From: Bradyrhizobium algeriense
GTDB taxonomy: Bacteria; Pseudomonadota; Alphaproteobacteria; Rhizobiales; Xanthobacteraceae
NCBI RefSeq assembly: GCF_036924595.1
Contig: NZ_JAZHRV010000001.1
Span: 3,596,001 to 3,660,000 of the forward strand
Direction of reading: 5' to 3'
DNA: 64,000 nt
This document shows, piece after piece, positions 45,363 through 54,219 of this stretch. Every line of letters starts with the position of its first letter. Within the stretch, counting starts at the first letter, position 1. The translations under genes were made by a program, and so were the position numbers. The notes under the pieces are model-generated. The model was not told the DNA's origin. It was given only the letters and a program-made list of their open reading frames with translations, and did not search any database.

Positions 45363-46859
45363 TCAGTTCATCGTCGGGATCGAGAATTCCGCACCTTCCT
45401 TGACGCCGGACGGCCAGCGCGAGGTGATCGTCTTGGTCTTGGTGTAGAAGCGGATCGAATCCGGACCGTGCTGGTTGAGATCGCCAAAGCCGGACTTCTT
45501 CCAGCCGCCAAAAGTGTAGTAGGCGATCGGCACCGGGATCGGCACGTTGATGCCGACCATGCCGACATTCACCTTGGCGGCAAAATCGCGGGCGGCGTCG
45601 CCGTCGCGGGTGAAGATCGCGACACCGTTGCCGTAGTCATGGTCTGACGGTAGCGCCAGCGCTTCCTTGTAGTCGTGGGCGCGCACCACCGAGAGCACCG
45701 GGCCGAAGATCTCTTCCTTGTAGATCCGCATGTCCTTGGTGACGTTGTCGAACAGGCAGCCGCCCATGTAGAAGCCGTTTTCATAGCCCTGCATCTTGAA
45801 GCCGCGGCCGTCGACGGCGAGCGTCGCGCCTTCCTTGATGCCGATTTCGACATAGTTCTTGACGCGGTTGAGCGCCTCTTTCGTCACCAGCGGACCGTAG
45901 TCGGCGGAGGGATCGATCGAGGTGCCGATCTTCAGGCTCTCGACCCGCGGGATCAGCTTTTCCATCAGCCGGTCGGCGGTGGGCTTGCCGACGGGCACGG
46001 CGACCGAGATCGCCATGCAGCGCTCACCGGCCGAGCCATAGCCCGCGCCGATCAGCGCATCGACGGTCTGGTCCATGTCGGCATCGGGCATGACGATGGC
46101 ATGGTTCTTGGCGCCGCCGAAACACTGCGCGCGCTTGCCGGTGGCGGCGGCACGCTCATAGATATATTGCGCGATCGGCGAAGAGCCGACGAAGCCGACC
46201 GCCTTGATCTCGGGATCGTCGAGGATGGCGTCGACCGCTTCCTTGTCGCCATTGACGACGTTCAGCACGCCGGGCGGCAGACCCGCTTCGATCATCAATG
46301 CGGCCAGCATCATCGGCACGCCGGGATCGCGCTCGGACGGCTTCAGGATGAAGGCGTTGCCGCAGGCGATCGCCGGCGCGAATTTCCACATCGGGATCAT
46401 CGCCGGGAAATTGAACGGCGTGATGCCGGCGACGACGCCGAGCGGCTGCCGCATCGAATAGATGTCGATGCCGGGGCCCGCGCCTTCGGTGTACTCGCCC
46501 TTCATCAGGTGCGGAACGCCGCAGGCGAATTCGACGACTTCGAGGCCGCGCTGGATGTCGCCCTTGGCGTCGGGAACGGTCTTGCCGTGCTCGCGCGCCA
46601 GCATGTCGGCGAGCTTGTCGTAATCGCGCTGCGCCAGTTCGAGGAACTTCATCATCACGCGCGCGCGGCGCTGCGGATTGGTGTTGGCCCACTCGACCTG
46701 GGCGTCCCTGGCGTTCTCGACGGCGGCGCGAACCTCGGCTTTGGAGGCCAGCGCCACCTTGGCCTGGACGTCGCCTGTCATCGGCTCGAAAACGTCGGCC
46801 GTCCGGCCGGACGTGCCCTTGACCTCTTTACCACCGATGAAATGTCCGATTGAGCGCAT
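45363..46859 (-). CDS. mmsA: Methylmalonate-semialdehyde dehydrogenase (acylating)
   Basis: Converts methylmalonate semialdehyde to propionyl-CoA with NAD+ and CoA, the end of the distal valine pathway. 498 residues, full length. 'GITPFNFPAMIPMWKFAPAI' is the MmsA-specific form of the NAD-binding block. 'VGFVGSSPIAQYIYERAA' is the glycine-rich motif and 'GAGYGSAGERCMAISVAV' holds the catalytic Cys281. The usual general-base Glu near residue 250 is replaced ('QCFGGAKNH'), as is normal for CoA-dependent MmsA. It heads the minus-strand operon and is divergent from a LysR gene. Confidence 0.97.
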   Translation of the reverse strand: MRSIGHFIGGKEVKGTSGRTADVFEPMTGDVQAKVALASKAEVRAAVENARDAQVEWANTNPQRRARVMMKFLELAQRDYDKLADMLAREHGKTVPDAKGDIQRGLEVVEFACGVPHLMKGEYTEGAGPGIDIYSMRQPLGVVAGITPFNFPAMIPMWKFAPAIACGNAFILKPSERDPGVPMMLAALMIEAGLPPGVLNVVNGDKEAVDAILDDPEIKAVGFVGSSPIAQYIYERAAATGKRAQCFGGAKNHAIVMPDADMDQTVDALIGAGYGSAGERCMAISVAVPVGKPTADRLMEKLIPRVESLKIGTSIDPSADYGPLVTKEALNRVKNYVEIGIKEGATLAVDGRGFKMQGYENGFYMGGCLFDNVTKDMRIYKEEIFGPVLSVVRAHDYKEALALPSDHDYGNGVAIFTRDGDAARDFAAKVNVGMVGINVPIPVPIAYYTFGGWKKSGFGDLNQHGPDSIRFYTKTKTITSRWPSGVKEGAEFSIPTMN

Positions 46860-46940
46860 GAATTTTCTCCCTGAAGTCCCGCTGGATCAGCTTTGGAGCC
46901 CTTTTTGACCTGCATTTCTTAGGATACAAGTCTGATATAT

Positions 46941-46957
46941 TGCACCTTAGATGTGCG
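46941..46957. promoter_or_regulatory. TGCAC-N7-GTGCG inverted repeat, possible LysR site
   Basis: TGCAC (46941-46945) and GTGCG (46953-46957) form a near-perfect inverted repeat with 7 bp between, immediately before the LysR ATG and 80 bp from the mmsA start. LysR proteins commonly bind such T-N-A-type sites in the divergent region. It may serve both autoregulation and mmsA control. Confidence 0.4.
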
Positions 46958-46960
46958 GAA

Positions 46961-47875
46961 ATGCTGGATCAAGGCACCAAGACGATCGATTGGGATGACT
47001 TCCGTTTCGTGCTGGCGATCGTCCGCGGCGGATCGGTTTCCGCTGCCGCCAAGCAGCTATCGGTCGATCATGCCACAGTGATCCGGCGTGTCGACCGCCT
47101 GGAACGGCATCTCTCGGCAAAACTGTTCGATCGCCGCAAGACCGGCTACCTCCTGACCGAGGCCGGCCAGCGCGTCGCCGACAGCGCGGAAGCGATGGAA
47201 TCCACCATCGTCGCCAACCAGGAGGCGGTCGGCGGCTCGCGCGCCCAGCTCACCGGCACGGTCCGGATCGGCGCCCCCGACGGGTTCGGCAGCCATTTCC
47301 TGGCCTCGCGGCTTCTGAAGTTCACCGAGCGGTATCCCGATCTCGACCTGCAGCTCGTCGCCACCGCGCGCCTGTTCAGCCTGTCGAAACGCGAGGCCGA
47401 CATTGCGATCAGCCTGACGATGCCCAAGGAAGGCCGGATCGTCGGCCGCAAGCTGCTCGACTATAGCCTCGGGCTCTACGCCGCCCCCGCCTATCTCGAC
47501 TGCGCGCCGAAAATCACTGGCCGTGCCGACCTGGCCGCACATCGCTTCGTCGGCTACATCGAGGAATTGCTGTTCACGCCCGAACTGGACTACCTGCCGC
47601 AGGTCTCGCCAAAGATCTCCGCGAAATTCCGCAGCGCCAATCTGATCGCGCAACTCAATGCCACCATCGCAGGCTTCGGCATCGCCGTGCTGCCCCACTT
47701 CATGGCAACGGCGCATCCGGAATTGTGCCCGGTATTGCCGGACGAGATCAGGATTTCGCGCACCTTCTGGATGCTGATGCACGCCGACAGCAAGGATCTG
47801 GCGCGGATCAGGGCGGTTGCCGATTACATCCACGAGACGGTGGAGAGCGAACGCGCGCTGTTTGCCGGGCGGTGA
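46961..47875 (+). CDS. LysR-type regulator, probable regulator of the valine operon
   Basis: 304-residue LysR regulator. The winged helix is 'DWDDFRFVLAIVRGGSVSAA' then 'LSVDHATVIRRVDRLERHLS' (residues 11-50). The effector domain has 'TGTVRIGAPDGFGSHFLASR' and 'READIAISLTMP'. The ATG at 46961 is used; TTG at 46940 is possible but no ribosome site favours it. It is divergent from mmsA across 101 bp, which makes it the obvious candidate regulator of the mmsA operon. It is convergent with a TetR gene, with a repeat fragment between. Confidence 0.88.
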   Translation: MLDQGTKTIDWDDFRFVLAIVRGGSVSAAAKQLSVDHATVIRRVDRLERHLSAKLFDRRKTGYLLTEAGQRVADSAEAMESTIVANQEAVGGSRAQLTGTVRIGAPDGFGSHFLASRLLKFTERYPDLDLQLVATARLFSLSKREADIAISLTMPKEGRIVGRKLLDYSLGLYAAPAYLDCAPKITGRADLAAHRFVGYIEELLFTPELDYLPQVSPKISAKFRSANLIAQLNATIAGFGIAVLPHFMATAHPELCPVLPDEIRISRTFWMLMHADSKDLARIRAVADYIHETVESERALFAGR

Positions 47876-47886
47876 ACTCTCACCAC

Positions 47887-47898
47887 GTCATTGCGAGA
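47887..47898. repeat. Fragment of the GTCATTGCGAG repeat
   Basis: CGTCATTGCGAG is the left foot of the repeat family at 13952, 20715, 36158 and 45228. The rest of the unit is missing, so this is a degraded copy between two convergent genes. Confidence 0.55.
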
Positions 47899-47913
47899 AC
47901 GTAGATTTGGATT

Positions 47914-48534
47914 TCAATTCACCTTCGCCCGCGCCCTTTTCGCGGCCGGTTTCCTCGCCTCGGCACGGGCCAGCGCCGCCTCGCGGCCAGAGGCGAGAAT
48001 TTCGTCCGACAGTTCACCGCTGCCCGCCACGCGGGACATCACGAGCGTGCCCATCATCGTCGCCAGCGTGCCCATGGCCTGCTTGCGCGCCGTCTTTCGT
48101 GGCACATCCAGAATCTGTTCGGCCATCACATCGATCAACTGTTCGAGTTTGGCGCTAAAGGCCTTGCGGGTTTTGGCGCTTTCGCGGGCAATCTCGGCGC
48201 CGAGCGTGGGGACCGCGCAGCCGCGGCCGGGATCGTCGCGATGCACCGTCGAGACGTAGGAATCGATGATCGTCGACAGCCGCTTCTCCGGCGGCGTTTC
48301 AGCGGCGATCTCGCGCCAATGCGCGACCGAGCGGTCCATCGCATAGGCAAAGGCCTCGATCACCAGCGCCTCGCGGGAATCGAAATGCGCGTAGAAGCCG
48401 CCATGAGTCAGGCCGGCCTCCTTCATCAGGTCGGCGACGCCGATGCCATGCGCGCCCTTTTCGCGAAGCCGCACCGAGGCCTTCTTCACGATCCGCGCGT
48501 GGGTTTCCTGCTTGTGCTCTTTTGAATAACGCAT
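47914..48534 (-). CDS. TetR-family transcriptional regulator
   Basis: 206-residue repressor. The helix-turn-helix reads 'GIGVADLMKEAGLTHGGFYA' followed by 'HFDSREALVIEAF' (residues 30-62), a typical TetR DNA-binding domain. The C-terminal ligand domain ends with a Lys/Arg/Ala-rich tail ('RAEARKPAAKRARAKVN'). The 'GRGCAVPTLGAEIARES' block marks the TetR_C_16/LmrA-YxaF-like group. ATG at 48534. The thioesterase gene lies 62 bp upstream on the same strand and may be its target, but there is no operator I can point to. Confidence 0.9.
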   Translation of the reverse strand: MRYSKEHKQETHARIVKKASVRLREKGAHGIGVADLMKEAGLTHGGFYAHFDSREALVIEAFAYAMDRSVAHWREIAAETPPEKRLSTIIDSYVSTVHRDDPGRGCAVPTLGAEIARESAKTRKAFSAKLEQLIDVMAEQILDVPRKTARKQAMGTLATMMGTLVMSRVAGSGELSDEILASGREAALARAEARKPAAKRARAKVN

Positions 48535-48596
48535 CAACCCGTCCCATTAAATGTCTGCAGTCATATAATAGCAGTTGTGCGGGCGAAAAGCTGCAT

Positions 48597-49145
48597 CTAT
48601 TTCGCTTTTTCAACGCCGATCATCGTGAATGTGGCAGTCGCGTGCACCGCAAGATTGCCCGCGCCGTCGCGGACGAAGCCTTCGGCATAGCTGGCCTGGC
48701 GGCCGAGTTTTACCACTTTGCCTTCCGCCGAGACCGTGCCTGATCGTACCGACAGTGGCCGCAAATACGTCAGCTTGAGGTCGAGCGTCACCGAGCTCTG
48801 CCCGGCCGGCTGCATGGTGGCGATGGCGCAACCCATGGCGGTATCCAGGAGTGCCGCAGCCACCGCGCCATGGAGCAGTCCGATGGTATTTTCCAGGCTT
48901 TCATCGGGGTCGAGTTCCATCACGATCCGTCCGGACTCGGCGACACGCATCTCAAAGCCGATCAATCGGGCTATCGGCGGCGGTGGCAGGATGCCGTCGC
49001 GGATCGCGCACATCGTCTCCAGCCCGGACATCCCGGAGGCCGCCTTCGCTACCGGCCCCGGCGCCTGCCACTCCACCACCCGATGCCTGCGCGTGTCGAA
49101 CGAAAACAGATCGACGGTCTCGGTCGCGGTCATGAACAGCTCCAT
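48597..49145 (-). CDS. PaaI-family hotdog thioesterase
   Basis: 182-residue acyl-CoA thioesterase. The hotdog signature is 'GLLHGAVAAALLDTAMGCAI', in which the residue after HG and the Asp form the active site. 'SVTLDLKLTYLRPLSVRSGT' and 'GKVVKLGRQASYAEGFVRD' are the following strands. An N-terminal extension of about 50 residues precedes the fold. It hydrolyses a small acyl- or aryl-CoA; the substrate is open. It is divergent from the enoyl-CoA hydratase gene across 127 bp, so both may serve one CoA pathway. Confidence 0.9.
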   Translation of the reverse strand: MELFMTATETVDLFSFDTRRHRVVEWQAPGPVAKAASGMSGLETMCAIRDGILPPPPIARLIGFEMRVAESGRIVMELDPDESLENTIGLLHGAVAAALLDTAMGCAIATMQPAGQSSVTLDLKLTYLRPLSVRSGTVSAEGKVVKLGRQASYAEGFVRDGAGNLAVHATATFTMIGVEKAK

Positions 49146-49272
49146 TGAATGATATTCGTCATTCTATGTCGGCGCGTGCCGCCGCGCAACACCCTCCCCG
49201 CTTCCCCTTGACAAGCCGCCGTAATGTCCTTGGAAGTGACGTCAACCGTCCCGACCAGTTGCGGAAAACAAA

Positions 49273-50043
49273 ATGGAAATGCTCAATCCCCACTGCGGCA
49301 TCGATCGCGACGCTCGAGGTGTCGTTCGCCTCTCGATCTGCAACGCAGGCTCTCTCAACATCCTCTCCTCCGCCGTCACCAACGGGGTTCGTGAAGGGTT
49401 TGAGAAACTCGCCGGCGACAAGAGCATTCGCGCGGTCATCCTCGCCGGCCAGAGCGAAAAGAGCATGATCGGCGGCGCCGACATCAAGGAGATGGCGCGT
49501 CTCGACCAGAAATCCGCGGAAGCCTTTATCACGCGGCTGCGCGACCTCTGCGAGGCCGTGCGCAACTTTCCGGCGCCCGTGATCGCGCGGTTGCCTGGAT
49601 GGTGTCTCGGCGGCGGACTCGAAGTCGCCGCCGCCTGCGATTTCCGCATTGCCGCCCACGACGCTAAATTCGGCATGCCGGAGGTGCGTGTCGGCATCCC
49701 CTCGGTAATCCATGCCGCCCTACTGCCGCGGCTGATCGGCTGGGGCCGCGCCCGCTGGCTGGTCATGACAGCGGAAAACATCGACGCGCCCACCGCGCTC
49801 GCCTGGGGCCTGGTCGACGTGGTCGCGAAGGAAAATGGCATCGATGCCGCCGTCGAGCACACGGTGAACGCGCTGCTCGAATGCGGCCCGGAAGCGCTGC
49901 GCGCACAGAAGGCGCTGCTGCGCCAGTGGGAGGAACTGCCGCTGACCGAATCCGTCAACTTAAGCGTCGGCGTGTTCGGAAAGTCTTTCCTGACCGGCGA
50001 GCCGCAGCGGCTGATGCAGGGATTTCTCGACCGCAAGAAATAG
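49273..50043 (+). CDS. Enoyl-CoA hydratase/isomerase family protein
   Basis: 256-residue crotonase-fold enzyme. The oxyanion hole is formed by 'MIGGADIKEMARL' and 'GWCLGGGLEVAAACDFRIA'. The first catalytic Glu is in 'GGGLEVAA'; the second position is in 'FGMPEVRVGIPSVIHAALL', where the usual GxxP-GGTQR segment reads GIPSVIHA, a form seen in isomerase- or hydrolase-like members. The substrate cannot be told. ATG at 49273. The next gene, an MFS transporter, begins 303 bp downstream. Confidence 0.9.
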   Translation: MEMLNPHCGIDRDARGVVRLSICNAGSLNILSSAVTNGVREGFEKLAGDKSIRAVILAGQSEKSMIGGADIKEMARLDQKSAEAFITRLRDLCEAVRNFPAPVIARLPGWCLGGGLEVAAACDFRIAAHDAKFGMPEVRVGIPSVIHAALLPRLIGWGRARWLVMTAENIDAPTALAWGLVDVVAKENGIDAAVEHTVNALLECGPEALRAQKALLRQWEELPLTESVNLSVGVFGKSFLTGEPQRLMQGFLDRKK

Positions 50044-50346
50044 ACGGAGGGGCGCATGAGACCTGCCGGCAAGGGGGACAATCCCAGCCTCAGGCGCCGG
50101 TCGATCAATTTCTCTCATGCGAACGGCGAGATTTTTCATGGGATGATCCGTTGCGATTTGTTGCAGCGCATAATATTACAACAATAATTCAATACGGGGG
50201 TTGACCGCACCCGGATCGATCCTTGGCGCAGCGGTGTCGTGATGTCCTGAAATGAGGGAAGTGTGACATTCAAGTCAAACGGTCATCACGTCAGAATGCG
50301 TAAGCCGAACCAGGCCAATCTTCCCTCTGGAATCCTCTGAGGCCCA
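50044..50346. other. Intergenic region upstream of the MFS gene
   Basis: Contains no gene. An AT-rich stretch near 50155-50190 holds TTGTTG (50158-50163) and CAACAA (50179-50184), a perfect inverted repeat with a 15-bp spacer that includes TAATATTA; it is the best candidate for the MFS promoter or operator. Confidence 0.4.
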
Positions 50347-51627
50347 ATGATCTCGAACTGGCTGTCAGCCGCTCTCGCCCGCCGCAACATCCACTACGGC
50401 TGGGTGATGGTCGCCGTGACCTTTCTCACCGCCCTGATCTCCGCCGGCACGGTCGGCGCTCCCGGCGTCTTCATCGTGCCCCTGCAGAAGGAATTCGGCT
50501 GGACCACGGCGGAGATTTCCTCGGCGCTGTCGATCCGCTTCATCCTGTTCGGGCTGATGGCGCCCTTCGCCGCCGCGCTGATGAACCGCTACGGCCTGCG
50601 CAACGTCACGCTGTTGGCGCTGCTGATCGTCGTATCCGGCCTCGTCGCATCGCTGGCGATGACGCAGGTCTGGCAGTTGATGCTGCTGTGGGGCGTGGTG
50701 ATCGGGCTCGGCACCGGCATGACGGCGCTGGTGCTGGGGGCTACGATTGCCGCGCGCTGGTTTGCGGCGCGGCGCGGGCTTGTGGTCGGCATCCTCACCG
50801 CGAGCGTTGCGACCGGGCAGCTTGCCTTCCTGCCACTCTTGGCGAGCCTGACCGAAACCTATGGCTGGCGGATCGCGCTGGCGCTGGTCTGCGTGATGCT
50901 GGGCGTGGCCGCCTTCGCCGTGCTGATGGTCATGCGCGACCGTCCGAGCGACGTCGGCTTGCGGCCGTTCGGCGACGAAGGCACCGAGCCGCTGCCGGCG
51001 CTCCCGCCGAACACCACGCCGATCATGGCGGCAGCGCTCGGCACCCTGCGCGACGCCTCGAAGTCGGGCGTGTTCTGGATCCTGTTCGCCACCTTCTTCA
51101 TCTGCGGCGCCTCGACCAACGGTCTGGTCCAGGTTCACCTGATTCCGATGTGCCTTGATTTCGGTATTCCGCAGGTGCAGGCGGCGAGCCTGCTCGCGGC
51201 GATGGGCATTTTCGATTTCGTCGGCACCATCGTCTCGGGCTGGCTGTCGGACCGCTACGACAATCGCTGGCTCCTGTTCTGGTATTACGGGCTGCGCGGC
51301 CTGTCGCTGTTGTTCCTGCCCTTCACCGACTTCTCGTTCTATGGCCTGTCGCTGTTTGCGGTATTCTATGGGCTCGACTGGATCGCGACCGTGCCGCCCA
51401 CGGTGCGGCTCACCGCGCAACGCTTCGGTCCCGAACGCGCCAATCTCGTGTTCGGCTGGATTTTTGCCGGCCATCAGCTCGGCGCGGGCGTTGCGGCCTT
51501 CGGCGCCGGCCTGTCGCGGACGGCGCTCCAGACCTACCTGCCGGCCTTCTTCGTCGCCGGTGCGCTCTGTGTGGTGGCGGCGCTGATTGTGCTGGCGATC
51601 TCGCGGCCGAAGCCGGTGGCGGCGTGA
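50347..51627 (+). CDS. MFS transporter (monocarboxylate/oxalate-like)
   Basis: 426-residue, 12-helix inner-membrane transporter. 'IHYGWVMVAVTFLTALISAG' is the start typical of the OFA/MCT-like families, with 'GVFIVPLQKEFGWTTAEISS' after it. The cytoplasmic loop 'DRPSDVGLRPFGDEGTEPLP' separates two six-helix halves, and 'GWLSDRYDNRW' is a motif A repeat in the second half. Probable role is uptake of an organic acid, in keeping with the CoA genes around it, but the substrate is not visible in sequence. A REP-like pair follows its stop. Confidence 0.9.
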   Translation: MISNWLSAALARRNIHYGWVMVAVTFLTALISAGTVGAPGVFIVPLQKEFGWTTAEISSALSIRFILFGLMAPFAAALMNRYGLRNVTLLALLIVVSGLVASLAMTQVWQLMLLWGVVIGLGTGMTALVLGATIAARWFAARRGLVVGILTASVATGQLAFLPLLASLTETYGWRIALALVCVMLGVAAFAVLMVMRDRPSDVGLRPFGDEGTEPLPALPPNTTPIMAAALGTLRDASKSGVFWILFATFFICGASTNGLVQVHLIPMCLDFGIPQVQAASLLAAMGIFDFVGTIVSGWLSDRYDNRWLLFWYYGLRGLSLLFLPFTDFSFYGLSLFAVFYGLDWIATVPPTVRLTAQRFGPERANLVFGWIFAGHQLGAGVAAFGAGLSRTALQTYLPAFFVAGALCVVAALIVLAISRPKPVAA

Positions 51628-51636
51628 TGGAGTTGT

Positions 51637-51717
51637 CGGGTGGGCTGAGCGAAGCGAGCCCACCATTCGCTGTCAATGCGTGGAGAGATGGTGGGCACGC
51701 TGCGCTTTGCCCACCCG
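51637..51717. repeat. REP-like inverted pair, degenerate feet
   Basis: Stem GGTGGGC/GCCCACC on the left and GGTGGGCA/TGCCCACC on the right, as in the pairs at 14418 and 38698, but the outer GTAG and CTAC are lost (GTCG and CGAG instead). It lies between convergent genes. Confidence 0.75.
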
Positions 51718-51725
51718 AGAGAGAC

Positions 51726-53285
51726 CTACGGCCGCGTCGACATATTGGTTGGCGGACCCACGGTTCGGATTGGCTCCGCCAATCGCGCGAATTCGCACAA
51801 CAGCGAACGCGTCTTGCGGGGATCGATCACCTCCTCGACCCAGAATTTCTCGGCCGAACGAAACGGCGAGCGCAGCTTGTTGAGGCGATCCTCGATCTCC
51901 TTCAGCTTCGCGGCCGGATCATCTGAACCATCGATGTCGGCGCGGTAGGCCGCCTCGATGCCGCCTTCCAGCGGCAGCGAGCCCCAATAGGCCGACGGCC
52001 AGGCGTAGCGCATCGAATAGCGGTTGGCCGGCTGGTGCACGACACCCGCCACGCCGAATGCGTTGCGCACGATGATAGTGCACCAGGGCACGGTCGACTG
52101 GTTGACCGCCGCCATCGCGCGCACGCCGTGACGGATGGTCGCCGACTTCTCGGCCTCGAGCCCGATCATGAAGCCGGGGCAATCCATCAGATAAACCACC
52201 GGCAGATGGAAGGTCTCTGCGAAGTCGACCCAGCGCACCACCTTCTGGCACGCCTCCGCCGTCCACGATCCGCCGTAGTGGTAGGGATCGCTCGCCAGCA
52301 GCAGCACGGCGCGGCCTTCGAGCCGGGCGAGCCCGGTAATGACCGGGCGGCCGAAATTGGCGTTGACCTCGAAGAACGAGCCCTTGTCGACCACGGCGTC
52401 GATGATCGGGCGCATCTTGTAGACCTGGCGGCGATTGCGCGGCACCGCCTTCAACAGCGATTCTTCCGCGCGCTCCGGATCGTCGGCACAAGGCGTGGTC
52501 GGCGGCAGGTCGTACACCGAGGACGGCAGATAGGACAGAAAGCGCCTGGCGCGTTCGAACGCCTCCTCCTCGGTGTCCACGGCATCGTCGACGCCGCCGG
52601 CGCGGGTCTGGATCTCGGCGCCGCCGAGCTCCTGCTTGGTCAGATCCTGGCCGAGCCGCTTCACGACCGGCGGACCTGCGACAAACATCGCGGAATTCCT
52701 GGTCATGACCGAATAATGGCTGGCGGCAAGCCGCGCCGCGCCAAGGCCTGCGACCGAACCGAGGCCGAGGGCCACCACCGGCACGCGCGCCATGTTGGCA
52801 ATCGTGAACCAGTACCAGCGTGTGCCGCCGACCCCGCCGGGCAGATTGGCAGCCCCGCGCGTTTCAATCGTCTTCACCGAGCCGCCGCCGCCCGAGCCTT
52901 CGATCACGCGAATGATCGGCAGGCGAAAATCATGCGCCATTTCCTCGGCCATCAGCGGCTTGGCCGAGATCGAGGCGTCGGCCGAACCGCCGCGCACAGT
53001 GAAATCGTCGCCGACCACGACTACGGTGCGGCCGTCGATCTTGCCGCGGCCGAACACGCAGTTGGCCGGCGTCAGGTGCTTGAGTTCGCTGTTGTCGTCG
53101 TATTCGGCGATGCCGGAAATCGCGCCGATCTCGTGGAAGGAATTCTTGTCGATCAGTCCGTCGATGCGCTCACGAACCGTGAGCCGGCCCTGGTCATGCT
53201 GGCGCTTGACCTTGTCAACGCCTCCCATCTCGCGCGCGAACGCTTCGCGCCGAGCGAGCTCGTCGAGCTCCGGCTTCCAATTCAT
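51726..53285 (-). CDS. Acyl-CoA carboxylase, carboxyltransferase subunit
   Basis: 519-residue carboxyltransferase with N- and C-terminal crotonase-like halves (beta and alpha fused), as in propionyl- and methylcrotonyl-CoA carboxylases. 'VKRQHDQGRLTVRERIDGLI' is the start. 'IEGSGGGGSVKTIETRGAAN' and 'YSVMTRNSAMFVAGPPVVKR' are in the first half; 'LMDCPGFMIGLEAEKSATIR' and 'MRYAWPSAYWGSLPLEGGIE' in the second bind the biotin and acyl-CoA. It moves CO2 from carboxybiotin to an acyl-CoA. The acyl-CoA is unknown. Its start lies inside the IclR gene by 71 bp. No biotin carboxylase gene is in the window. Confidence 0.92.
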   Translation of the reverse strand: MNWKPELDELARREAFAREMGGVDKVKRQHDQGRLTVRERIDGLIDKNSFHEIGAISGIAEYDDNSELKHLTPANCVFGRGKIDGRTVVVVGDDFTVRGGSADASISAKPLMAEEMAHDFRLPIIRVIEGSGGGGSVKTIETRGAANLPGGVGGTRWYWFTIANMARVPVVALGLGSVAGLGAARLAASHYSVMTRNSAMFVAGPPVVKRLGQDLTKQELGGAEIQTRAGGVDDAVDTEEEAFERARRFLSYLPSSVYDLPPTTPCADDPERAEESLLKAVPRNRRQVYKMRPIIDAVVDKGSFFEVNANFGRPVITGLARLEGRAVLLLASDPYHYGGSWTAEACQKVVRWVDFAETFHLPVVYLMDCPGFMIGLEAEKSATIRHGVRAMAAVNQSTVPWCTIIVRNAFGVAGVVHQPANRYSMRYAWPSAYWGSLPLEGGIEAAYRADIDGSDDPAAKLKEIEDRLNKLRSPFRSAEKFWVEEVIDPRKTRSLLCEFARLAEPIRTVGPPTNMSTRP

Positions 53286-54189
53286 TCGTATCCTCCGTCT
53301 TGATGATCTTGTTATTATGAGCCGGTACCGGAAGCGGCTTTCTTTCCATGCGGTTTGCGAAGATATCGCCCTCGGTGCCTTCGAGCAGGCTGCCGATCGC
53401 AACGCCGAGTTCGAGCATCAGCGGCGCCACTTCCCCGTGCAGCCGCTTCTCATCAAACATCGCGGACAGCAGCCCGATCGTCACGACGACGAAGGTTTGA
53501 TATTGCGGCGACCACACCGGCACCGCGCAACCGTTGATATGCGGGCTCCAGGTGCCGCAGCCGACGACATAGCCATGTTCGCGCAAATGGCGGCGGTTGG
53601 TTTCCATGCGCGACTTCAAGAGCCCCGCATTTCCCGGAATCTCGCGCTCCATTTCGGCGATCAAGGCGTCGCCGACGTCAGTATCGAGCGCGGCGGTGTA
53701 GGCAAAGCCGGCCGCGGTGCTCGTCATCGAGATGCGGCTGCCGGTGCCTTCATGCAGACCGAGCGCATTCGCTGCACGCGCGAATTCGAGATAGACCAGA
53801 TGATAGCGATCCGGAATCACGAAGCCGACGGTACCCGGCAATTGATCGGCGACGTCCTGCAACCGCAGCCGGATAAGATTGCGAAGCTGCAACCCCTTCA
53901 TCATCGAGGTGCTCATCGCCACCGCGCTTGGACCGATACGGTATTTCTGGTCGCGCGGCAGATAAACCAGCTGGCCCATCCGCGTCAGCGTGTGCGTGAG
54001 CCGCGATACGGTCGAGCGCGGCAGACCGCAGCGGCTGGAAATTTCCAGATTGCCCAGTCGCGCTTCATGACCCTCGAAGCAGCGCAGGACGTCGAACGCC
54101 CGCGACACCACCTGGATCACATCACCCTCGCCTGCGAGATCGCTGGCGAGCATTCCCTGCTTGCTAAGCCGTTCCGAGCGTCTTCCCAT
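53215..54189 (-). CDS. IclR-family transcriptional regulator
   Basis: 324 residues from the ATG at 54189. The winged helix has 'VIQVVSRAFDVLRCFEGHEA' and 'ISSRCGLPRSTVSRLTHTLT'; the effector domain has 'PDRYHLVYLEFARAANALGL' and 'HINGCAVPVWSPQYQTFVVV'. A second ATG at 54204 is in frame, but it sits inside a perfect operator-like palindrome, so 54189 is preferred. The 3' end overlaps the carboxyltransferase gene by 71 bp, and the last 45 residues are Arg/Ala-rich and not family-like. It probably controls the carboxylase, biotin-carrier and TRAP genes around it. Confidence 0.85.
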   Translation of the reverse strand: MGRRSERLSKQGMLASDLAGEGDVIQVVSRAFDVLRCFEGHEARLGNLEISSRCGLPRSTVSRLTHTLTRMGQLVYLPRDQKYRIGPSAVAMSTSMMKGLQLRNLIRLRLQDVADQLPGTVGFVIPDRYHLVYLEFARAANALGLHEGTGSRISMTSTAAGFAYTAALDTDVGDALIAEMEREIPGNAGLLKSRMETNRRHLREHGYVVGCGTWSPHINGCAVPVWSPQYQTFVVVTIGLLSAMFDEKRLHGEVAPLMLELGVAIGSLLEGTEGDIFANRMERKPLPVPAHNNKIIKTEDTNELEAGARRARSARSVRARDGRR

Positions 54190-54202
54190 TTGGTATGGCT
54201 CC

Positions 54203-54219
54203 ATTCCGCCCTGCGGAAT
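54203..54219. promoter_or_regulatory. Candidate IclR operator, ATTCCGC-N3-GCGGAAT
   Basis: A perfect 7-bp inverted repeat with a 3-bp spacer lies just before the IclR start codon. Many IclR proteins bind TTCCGC-type palindromes and repress their own gene. A second, imperfect copy (54224-54237, TTCCAC-TT-GCAGAA) is centred about 20 bp away, two helical turns, as needed for a tetramer. Confidence 0.6.
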
